A DNA stretch of 64,000 nucleotides from the NCBI GenBank assembly GCA_018136815.1, contig CM030933.1:6549137-6613136 (forward strand). Direction: 5' to 3'. Shown one piece after another: positions 54,441-61,868 of the stretch. This DNA is from Isochrysis galbana (taxonomy: Eukaryota; Haptophyta; Isochrysidales; Isochrysidaceae). The stretch's first letter is position 1, and each line of letters starts with the position of its first letter. Under the pieces are notes generated by a model that worked only from the letters and a program-made list of their open reading frames with translations, made no database searches and was not told the DNA's origin. The translations under genes were made by a program, and so were the position numbers.

Positions 54441-54885
54441 GTTAAGCTTGCTGAGACCCACCGTCGACTCGGCCACATCGAGGATCTTCCTCTTGTCCGA
54501 CTCGAGGCACGCCTGGGTGCCTGCACAGCGTAGGGAGTGCCCTTGGGGGCATCTCTTGGGGCGAGGGAGGCCGACGATCCTTCGAGAGCGAGCGCGAGCT
54601 CGCCGCGCATCACTTCTCATTCATACGAGGTACGCCATCTAGTGTGTATCGTGTTCACACTTGTTGCGGCCGTGCGGAGGCAGCCATGGGGAACAAGGTC
54701 GCGGGCCGCTTCACAAGGCGCGGGCCGTTCTACGAAGCTCACGCCTCTAGGGAGTAGACTACCTCTCTTCCTTCCCAAGAGTCTTCTCCGTCGGTTGCCT
54801 CCTACGATCGCCTCGTTCGTACGCGAGAAATCCGCGCCCTCACACACCTCTACCCTGGCGTGTCGGGTTCTCCCTCTCCCTCCCT

Positions 54886-54940
<55 letters not shown>

Positions 54941-55001
54941 CCCCTCTCTCCCCCTCCCTCCCTCCCTCTCTCCCTCCCCCCCCCCCCCCCCCCCCTCTCT
55001 G

Positions 55002-55758
55002 ATGCGGCTGCTCTCACGCCATGCCACCTCACGGCGCCTCCGGGTGACTGCGCCAGTGGGCGGCACGTGCCTGCTCCTGGCTGCACGAGGGACAGGACGG
55101 TCTCCCTGGCGCACGTGCGCCAGCTCGTCCGATTCGTCGTCGGCAGTAGGCGGGCCAACTACCAACGTAGCTGGAGGAAACATGAATGTGAGACTGTCGC
55201 AAATGGTCCAGCTGCGCGTCTCAGAGCAGCTCGCGGCTCATTCGGACGAGGGCAGCGCACGGACACCTTGGCCGCGGGGACTGCTATCGGGCGACGGGCA
55301 GGCGCCAACACCTCTGGCTCCAGCGCTTGTGGCTGAGCTTATGTACGAGGTGGGATGGCAATCACGTCACCGAATGGTTGATGTGCGCCGGGCCGAAGAC
55401 TTCAATAGCGTGCGGCCACATGGCGCTCACAACGTACCGCTTGAGCCCATCGACAGCTTTGTCGCCCGTGCCGTGAATGAACTTCAGCTTGATCCAGATG
55501 CGCGTCTCGTAATTTCGGATGAGTTCAACCATGGAGCTGCTCAAAAGGCGGCGCGAGCTCTACTTGCCGCTGGCTACGCAAACACCATTGTCCTCGAGGG
55601 CGGAGTCACAAGGTGCGCCAGCCTCTTGTGCACTTGACATTGCCCTCCGACATTCGTTACAGAGCCTCAAGCATCCCGCCCTCGCCATGTTCGACAGGTG
55701 GACTGCGGAAGATCTCCCCTGCGAGGAGGATCTTCATATCGAGGATAGCACGTTTTGA
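55002..55758 (+). CDS. Rhodanese-like domain protein, probably organelle-targeted, two exons
   Basis: Exons 55002-55612 and 55665-55758 (52-bp intron) give 234 residues. The ATG follows a CT microsatellite and C run. Residues 1-40 are Arg/Ser/Ala-rich without acids (MRLLSRHATSRRLRVTAPVG), typical of a mitochondrial or plastid targeting peptide. The rhodanese fold covers about residues 115-205: MVDVRRAEDFNSVRPHGAHN, LLAAGYANTIVLEGG. The active-site loop, normally CxxGxR after the central strand, reads VISDEFNHGA, so the sulfur-carrying Cys is absent and sulfurtransferase activity is unlikely; a binding or regulatory role is possible. The intron end could also be two bases earlier (55663); I chose the frame giving the more protein-like tail, ending LHIEDSTF. 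Confidence 0.75.
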
Positions 55759-57604
55759 GGGCTAAACGGGCTCGCTTCCACGAGAAGGCTACCGGACATG
55801 TTTGACCGATATCCCTTGTCGACAGCCAGAGCTCTGCACCCTCCTGTATCATTGTCTCCCCAACGCATCTCTGATCATGGATCGTCGAGAATCATCATCC
55901 TGTTGTCTTGAATCATCATCCTGTTGTCTTCACGAATAGACCGTGTGCGGTGCAGTTGTCTCTGAATCTGAAGCGGGTGGTACCCATCTCTCCTCTCTCC
56001 TGTTGTGTAAAAAAATCTTAATAATAATATAACTGAGCATTAGTACCACTACTCTCACTGCAGCCCGGTACTAACACAACACCCCTCAGCGCAACTGCCC
56101 GTACACCTTGACGCGTGCTGATGCCACAGACACATACACCTATGCACCTGTCGCGGGTTAAGGGGGGGCCTTGTACACTTCCCCCTCGTACGTTCCATTT
56201 TTAGGTCTTCCCGCGCGACTCCCTCTCCGTCGCCGCGCCCCAGCTCCCTTCTTCCCGTATCGTCCCGTATCGGTCCGCCCCCCCTCCCTTCTCCTCTCCT
56301 CTCCCCGGCTCCCCCGCGGAAGCCCTCCCCCTTCTCTCCCCTCCCGTCTCTCCCCGAGTGCTTCCTTGAGTTTCCGGCCCCCTTTTGTCTAGTTCTTTCC
56401 CGCGCGATTCCCTCCCCCCCGCGCGTGACGTTTTCCCTCTGTGTCTTGACTACGCTCTGCGCCACCGCTCGAGCGCCCTCCGTGCCCCCTCGCCCGTCCT
56501 CCGTCCCTGTTCTCGTGCTGCTGCGCCCCGTGATGGCTGAGAGCGCGCCCATGTCTTCGGCCCCGTCCCCGCACGCTTCCTCGACTCCCCATTGTCCCCC
56601 CTCCATGCTCCAATCGGGCCATACACTTCATGTTACAGCTCATCCTCCACTCACACCCTGTCGTACCACAGCCACAGCTCCACATGATCCCCAACATGGT
56701 AGCGGAGGGGTGCCTTCCTCACCCTCCCATCCTCTCCTCACTCCTCGCATCCCCACCACCGCCGCTCCTCCAGCCCCATCCGCCTCACCCAGCTCTCACC
56801 AGCCATCTCACATGGTCAATGGTCTACCCACAATCCACACAACCACGTTGATTGTACAGGCCCACCCGGGGGGCCGGGGGGTGTCCGTGATGGAGAGAGT
56901 GTCACACCCGCAATCGATCCTTTTGTTTTAGAAGTCGTATGCGTTTCTATGCCCCCTCCTTGTACTTGTAGGCTAGTCACCGTCGCAGAATCTCAGCGTC
57001 CGGCGGATCGCAGGGCGGAGAAGGCGCAGTAGGCGCAGCCACTGGTGGTTATCCACACGCCTCCCTCGGACGTGGGAAGGCGCGTGCGGGGTTCTTTCAG
57101 CGTAGCGTCTACCGGGCGGGCGATGCTTCAACTCATTCACAAGGTTGTAGGCGAAGTGGCGGTGACTGGGAAGAAATGCATTCTGGAGACTCCTGATGCA
57201 TCGCTTGCCTGCTTGCCTTTTGCTTTGCAGCAAATGGCATTGAAACTACGTGAAATCTTCTTAAGACGTCGCCATCCACCCGGCGTCCTTGCCATGGGCG
57301 TGCAAGGGCGGACGTTGGCGGTCTAACGTCCACATGGTTGCATTCTTCAACTCGGGCAGCGGGCATGGTTGCATTCTTCATCCCGAGCGGTCGATCGTCC
57401 AAGTTGAGGCGCAAAAAATTGACGGGAGGAGTGCTTCATCGTCGATTCGAGAGGAGCTCAGGCGCGGCTCCCGCCTTCTGAGAGGGCGTCGGCAGGCTTG
57501 CGCAACTTTATCATGCCTCTCGACCTCGACCAATAGCTACTGCCAGTAGTTAGTATGCTATCGTGACGATTAAGGATTAAAATTAAAACTAAGAGAAAGG
57601 TTAC
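55759..57604. other. Intergenic region with small unassigned open frames
   Basis: No gene recognised. GAATCATCATCCTGTTGTCTT occurs twice in tandem at 55889-55932. TCTTCCCGCGCGACTCCCTC (about 56206) and a close copy at about 56395 form a 190-bp spaced repeat ahead of an open frame with ATG at 56532 (Pro/Ser/His-rich, ends 56931), a layout like a retroelement 5' end. Another open frame 57045-57326 is unassigned. GCATGGTTGCATTCTTCA is repeated at about 57332 and 57363. Confidence 0.3.
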
Positions 57605-57727
57605 CGGAAACCGGAAAGACGGCAAAGATACCGACGCCAAATACCACAAGCACTGCGATTACGATGATGGGCACGGCGACCAAGAGGAATATGGTCAAGT
57701 TGCTTGTTCTCTCCCACTTGTCACCTT
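57605..57727 (-). CDS. Likely internal exon encoding one transmembrane helix, unknown protein
   Basis: Between a plausible acceptor (CGCTAG, 57728) and donor (GTAACC, 57604) the minus strand encodes GDKWERTSNLTIFLLVAVP and a strongly hydrophobic continuation of about 25 residues (IIVIAVLVVFGVGIFAVF). This length and composition fit a single membrane-spanning segment, as in small respiratory-chain or ER subunits. Downstream, a short continuation ending at 57458 may supply the C-terminus. The upstream exon was not found. Confidence 0.4.
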
Positions 57728-58494
57728 CTAGCGAGTATATAATATACAGTATATTGCCATGCTTGTTTTTGTTTACTCATTCTCATTAAGAAAGATTTTA
57801 TTACTGGGTGTGCGTGCCCGTCTACTTCGACTTCGAAAATCGCACTCGGTAGAGATGGAAGGGAGGGGAGTACGTGGGAATAGTGTCCAAGCTAGGGGTC
57901 AATGAAAATCATATACCTAAATAGACGGGAGGGGTGTGACAAAAAAAACGGGAACCTCGAATTCGAGTTGCACCTTCTCAGTCTTAGACACAACACACAA
58001 GATTCACTTGGACGAGAAAGATGAAGGAAATATTAGCAAACGCAGCGTACGCAACAGAACATTGAATAGCAGTGCAGCAAACGCACGCACGCACGCAAAC
58101 ACGCGCGCGCACGCAAACGCACACACAAACAGAGAGTTCAGAACGTCACTTCAACACAACATTGCTTTCAAACGTCACAGAAGAAGAATTGGCTGTAGAG
58201 CTTGCATACGCACAACATCCTACCATCGTGCGCACGCACGTGACATGGAGGCTCATGAGTAAACGTGCTGAATCGCGAGTGTAAGCAGACAAATGAAGCA
58301 TTCTACTTAAAAGTAGCATAAGGTGGAGGGCTCTCGTGCAACCCATGCTGACAAGGCTAACACCAGTCGCTTGGATTGCGTTGCTTGTCGAGAGTCCTTA
58401 TGATAGCGTGCCCGTGAAACGATTGGTGCTCATATCCGAGCTAGGTTCCAAAGTGAGCTCACAGGGTGACGCCGCCAGTTCCATTGCCAGCTAC
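57728..58494. other. Intergenic region between membrane exon and NDUFB3-like gene
   Basis: It contains a CA/CG-rich simple repeat (58082-58132). A plus-strand open stretch (58072-58284) has the segment TEEELAVELAYAQHPTIVR after a possible acceptor (CGTCACAG, about 58180) and could be a terminal exon of an unknown gene. Nothing else is recognised. Confidence 0.25.
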
Positions 58495-58849
58495 TCAATG
58501 CTTTTGCTTGGGAGCGAAGATACCACCGCGTGCCGGGAACTCGACCTCCGCATCCACCTTCAACTTTGGTGTGGCTGGGAAGACGCTGTTGTAGAACCAC
58601 TCTAGCGCAAGATACGTCGAGAAGATGACCACCGCGTTGCGGAACGGAGGGAAGAAAGGCGCCCACGGCCGCTGGAAGTGACTGCAGATCCGAAGAGGAC
58701 AGAAGCAATGAGAGGGGCTGGAGGGAATCTCGAGCGGGCTGAAGGCTGGGCCGCGGGGTGTGATGCGCGCCGCCGTGCAGAACGCGTGAGGGCGCGACCG
58801 CGACTTACGGGTGCTTCCGCCAAGCCTCGTGCGAATCAGAGAACACCAT
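58495..58849 (-). CDS. NDUFB3-like (B12) accessory subunit of mitochondrial complex I, two exons
   Basis: Exon 1 (58809-58849) encodes MVFSDSHEAWRKHP and exon 2 (58495-58681) continues HFQRPWAPFFPPFRNAVVI and on to a stop, for a total of 75 residues. The intron is 127 bp (GTAAGT...CTGCAG). An EAWR motif followed by an aromatic/Pro-rich stretch and one membrane helix (NAVVIFSTYLALEWFY) fits the NDUFB3/B12 family, a single-pass subunit of the complex I membrane arm in the inner mitochondrial membrane. It is shorter than the human protein (98 residues). Family assignment is by eye and moderate; that this is a real two-exon gene is more secure. Confidence 0.6.
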
Positions 58850-59313
58850 GGTGTCGTCCCCCGCGCGCGGCGCTCGCCCACGCCGAGCCGTGTGTGCCCT
58901 TGGCCCTTTCTTTGCGGGAGGGGGGGAGAGAGGGAGGATAACGGGGGGCGGGGGGGGTGAGAAGCTGATGGTAAAACAAGTGGCAATTTATTGTAAAGAG
59001 GAAGCGAGAGGGGGTGGGCCTCCGTCGTCTGCAGCCCGAGTGTTTAACTTTACTCTTACTTACTCTACAATACGAGTATATGAGCAGTCTGAGTCGTATC
59101 TGCAGCCCAGTCAATCCTTTGCTTTATCCTTGATCCTTTATTATCCTTTAAGCTTCATCCTTTATTGTCTTTTATTATCCTTGACTTGTGTGTACTTCTT
59201 TACTATGTATCCTTTTATTATCTGTACGTTTACTCTAACATAAATCACAGACAATATCCTGAAATAATCATAGGTGGTAGTAGTAATTAAGTACCAGCAG
59301 TGGCCCGACGGCC
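58850..59313. other. Divergent intergenic region between NDUFB3-like and JmjC genes
   Basis: It should hold the promoters of both genes. 58917-58960 is a GGGGGAGAGAGGGAGG-type tract. 59040-59250 is AT-rich with repeated ATCCTTTATTATCCTTTA-like units. No coding sequence is seen. Confidence 0.4.
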
Positions 59314-60666
59314 ATGGCCATCCCGCTGTGGCTGCCACTTATGGCGCTGCCGCTGGTGCGCGCGAGCTTGGTCGACTGTGCGGACGAGGGACCGTGGACC
59401 TGCTCAGTTGAAGGGTGCCCACATCCGCAGATGGGCTGCGAGCAGCTCGCCTCGTACGGCTTCTGCTCCAGTGCCTTTGACGAAGTGTGGTCACCGCCAC
59501 CGAAAGGGACGAGCAGAGTACTCGTCCACACTCGCTGTCCGCGAGCGTGCGGACGATGTGCGGTGGCTGCTCCGCCGCACTGCAATATGGAGTCCCTAGA
59601 CGCCACTCTCCTCTCGCCTGAGGCGCTTGGCGAGGCGCTCTCACGCGCTGATGCTCCCTTGATAATCCAGGGCGCCACCTCCAAATGGTCCACATTCTCA
59701 TATCTCAGCCTTCTGGATGACTACGGCGACGTTCGCGTCAAGGTTGTGCTGGAAGGGGGTACTCGTCGGGGAGAAACAATGCGCCAATCTGAGTTGTATC
59801 TGAGCGAATTTTCATCAGCGATGTTCAATGGCTCTCTACCTTCAACCTCGTACATCTTCTTCGATTTGGGTGGGACGCAGATACCTCAGGCGATGCCTCA
59901 GCTCGGCGATCTTCTGGTGCGCGCGATGCCCGCAGCCGTTGGCGGCCGACTTCTGCTAAGTGCGGGCAGCTGGGGAAATGGCCGTCCGTTCCATGGCCAC
60001 GGTCCGGCGCTCTTCGCTCTTTTATCTGGTCTGAAGCAATGGTATATCCGCAAGGCCAACGCGTCATTCTCGTGGCAAACTTTTGAGGTCATGCGCAGCG
60101 ACCTTCGTACTGCTGAACAGCTCGCTTCTGGGTGGGAGGATCACATGTGGGTATGCGTGCAGTCGCCAGGCGAGCTATTGTATGTGCCTGACCAGCTACA
60201 CCACGCGACGCTGAACTATGGTGCTGAAACGTGGGGCGTCACATTCGTCGTTGATGAACTTGCTCCTATAACGCCTCTGCACGAGGCCGCACAGGCGGAT
60301 TCAGCCGGGTCTATTCGTGCTCTGCTGCTTAATGGCGCGAGTGTGGATGCTGTGGCCAGCAATGGTGGCACCCCCCTGCATTACGCAGCAGGACTCGGGC
60401 ATGCCAGTGCCGCAAAGGCCCTCCTCGCTGGTGGAGCCTCTGTGCACGCTCGTGCCAAGGATGGGCTTAGACCTCTTCATCTAGCGGCAGCAGGCGGGCA
60501 TTCAGAGGCCGTTAAAGTGCTCGTAGAGCATGGCGCGCCACTCGAGGCACGCGATGAATACGGCCACACTGCGCTTGATCTCGCGGTCAAGCTCGGCCAG
60601 GATGGTGTAGCTCAGCTACTCCGAAGTTGCTCTGCCGAGTCCACGACGTCATCCCATACCGACTAA
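59314..60666 (+). CDS. Secretory-pathway JmjC (JMJD8-like) protein with Cys-rich module and ankyrin repeats
   Basis: One exon, 450 residues. Residues 1-18 (MAIPLWLPLMALPLVRA) look like a signal peptide. A Cys-rich segment (about 20-90, nine Cys, ending CPRACGRCAV) resembles a ShKT-type disulfide module. A cupin_8/JmjC domain (about 100-320) has PLIIQGATSKW, the metal site FHGHGP and a distal ELLYVPDQLHHATLNYG. The FHxHGP and YxPDxxxHATLN signatures are those of JMJD8, an ER-lumen JmjC protein, and differ from the usual HxD. Three to four ankyrin repeats follow (about 325-440; TPLHEAAQ, TPLHYAAGLGH, RPLHLAAAGGH, TALDLAVKLG). It is probably an ER or secreted protein; the enzyme substrate is unknown. 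This domain combination is unusual. Confidence 0.8.
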   Translation: MAIPLWLPLMALPLVRASLVDCADEGPWTCSVEGCPHPQMGCEQLASYGFCSSAFDEVWSPPPKGTSRVLVHTRCPRACGRCAVAAPPHCNMESLDATLLSPEALGEALSRADAPLIIQGATSKWSTFSYLSLLDDYGDVRVKVVLEGGTRRGETMRQSELYLSEFSSAMFNGSLPSTSYIFFDLGGTQIPQAMPQLGDLLVRAMPAAVGGRLLLSAGSWGNGRPFHGHGPALFALLSGLKQWYIRKANASFSWQTFEVMRSDLRTAEQLASGWEDHMWVCVQSPGELLYVPDQLHHATLNYGAETWGVTFVVDELAPITPLHEAAQADSAGSIRALLLNGASVDAVASNGGTPLHYAAGLGHASAAKALLAGGASVHARAKDGLRPLHLAAAGGHSEAVKVLVEHGAPLEARDEYGHTALDLAVKLGQDGVAQLLRSCSAESTTSSHTD

Positions 60667-60799
60667 TGAGTGGTGATGGATGCCAAAGTGTTGGTGCATT
60701 CGTTTCATTTGATCCTAGCATGTTGCGCAGTCGCATTGATAGTATTGATTTTGGCCACCAACTGGATGTGTTGGGTGTTGGTGTTGGCGTTGCATTATG

Positions 60800-61404
60800 C
60801 GAAGTACCGCGGCGGCGACGGTGCAAACGGAGACGGGGGCTAGGACTAGGGACGGACCGCGGGCGCGAGGCTGGGGTGCCGGGCGAGGGGGCGGGGTGGG
60901 GGGTGCCGTGCGGGCGCGGGGTCAGGCGGGGGGGTGCTGGACGGGGGGTGCTCGGCGGGGATGTCAGCTGCGAGGGGGGGTGCTTGGTGCGGCGAGGGGA
61001 GGGCGTGGACGCGGGCGCAGGAGTTAACGCCGAGGTGCGTGGTAGGGCAAATTCAGGGTTGGCCCGTCGGCTCTCCTTGGTGCTTGTCTGTGTCGGCTGT
61101 GCTGTGCTGGTGTGCTGTGTGGTGTTGAGGTGAGTGCCGCCGCATGGCACTGTGGGCATGGCTCAGGCCGTGGCTCGCGGGCACCTGGGCTGGCGTGGCC
61201 CTGGCTGGAGGCCGCTGTGGTTGCGCAGCGTCTGTCATGTGGTCGGTCGGCGCGGCGGGGTGGGCGGCGAGCGGGGATGGGAGCGAGGCGCGCTCCATGA
61301 CCCTATCGTTTATAACGATAGTTGGGGAGGCTGAGGATAGGGATAGGAGAGTCGCGTCGGCGCGCCCCATCGCAACCAACTACTACTATAAAGTTAGTTG
61401 CCGC
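60800..61404 (-). mobile_element. LINE-type 5' fragment with tandem hairpins and ORF1-like start
   Basis: In the minus sense it begins AACTAACTTTATAGTAGTAGTT (61383-61404), has a second perfect hairpin CTATCGTT-ATA-AACGATAG (61303-61321) and then GGGTCATGGAGCGCGCC. That is nearly the same junction as the start of LINE copy 2 (GCGATGGAGCGCGCC) and copy 3 (CGATAGGGTCAT). The following frame is Pro/Ala/His-rich (PQRPPARATPAQ), as in ORF1 N-termini. It fades into G/C-rich sequence toward 60800; 60667-60800 is probably the 3' UTR of the JmjC gene. Confidence 0.65.
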
Positions 61405-61420
61405 CATGGCCACCTAGCTC

Positions 61421-61783
61421 ATGGGAGGTCACGAGGGGTTCAAACGACAACACTCACGCGCCAACTCGAAGAACTGGGCTCAGTCGGAGGACGAACGTGA
61501 TGTTCGACCCGTAGAGCGCATCTCCTGGGCCAAGCTGGCCGCGCTAGTCGCGAGCGAGCCTTCAACACCCCACCACACCCCCGCAGGAGCGTGGTGGAGA
61601 TGGACAACCTCGAGCGACGCGGACGCCATCGCTCCGCGGACGATCAGCGGCAGAGCCATTCTTCGCCCGCCTTCACGTAAGAAGTACTCGCTTCCGCCAG
61701 GACGGATGGAGGGAGTATTCTTTTTGTTCCCCTCCCCACCCCCAAATAGGGGAGCGCAAAAGCTCAATGAGGGAGACAGTTAA
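61421..61783 (+). CDS. Unrecognised open frame, possibly a gene remnant next to the LINE fragment
   Basis: 120 codons from an ATG at 61421, with protein-like hydrophilic sequence (WAQSEDERDVRPVERISWAK, LAALVASEPSTPHHTP). A possible donor (TTCAC-GTAAGA, about 61677) suggests that only the first 85 or so codons are exon. The LINE fragment abuts its 5' side, so the gene may be truncated. No family recognised. Confidence 0.3.
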   Translation: MGGHEGFKRQHSRANSKNWAQSEDERDVRPVERISWAKLAALVASEPSTPHHTPAGAWWRWTTSSDADAIAPRTISGRAILRPPSRKKYSLPPGRMEGVFFLFPSPPPNRGAQKLNEGDS

Positions 61784-61868
61784 TTCACAACGTAACACAT
61801 TTGATAGCATGAACTCACAACAAAAACATCAAGGCGGAGCGAGCAAGCACAATCACTTCTAAAGTACA

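Noticed and set aside
54860-55200. Coding potential of the CT/C-rich stretch upstream of the rhodanese start
   Set aside because: The in-frame extension to 54537 is Leu/Ser/Pro simple-sequence; the Met at 55002 begins a credible targeting peptide.
60587-61159. Minus-strand Pro-rich frame overlapping the JmjC 3' end as a gene
   Set aside because: It is low-complexity sequence continuous with the LINE 5' fragment and runs antisense into the ankyrin coding region.
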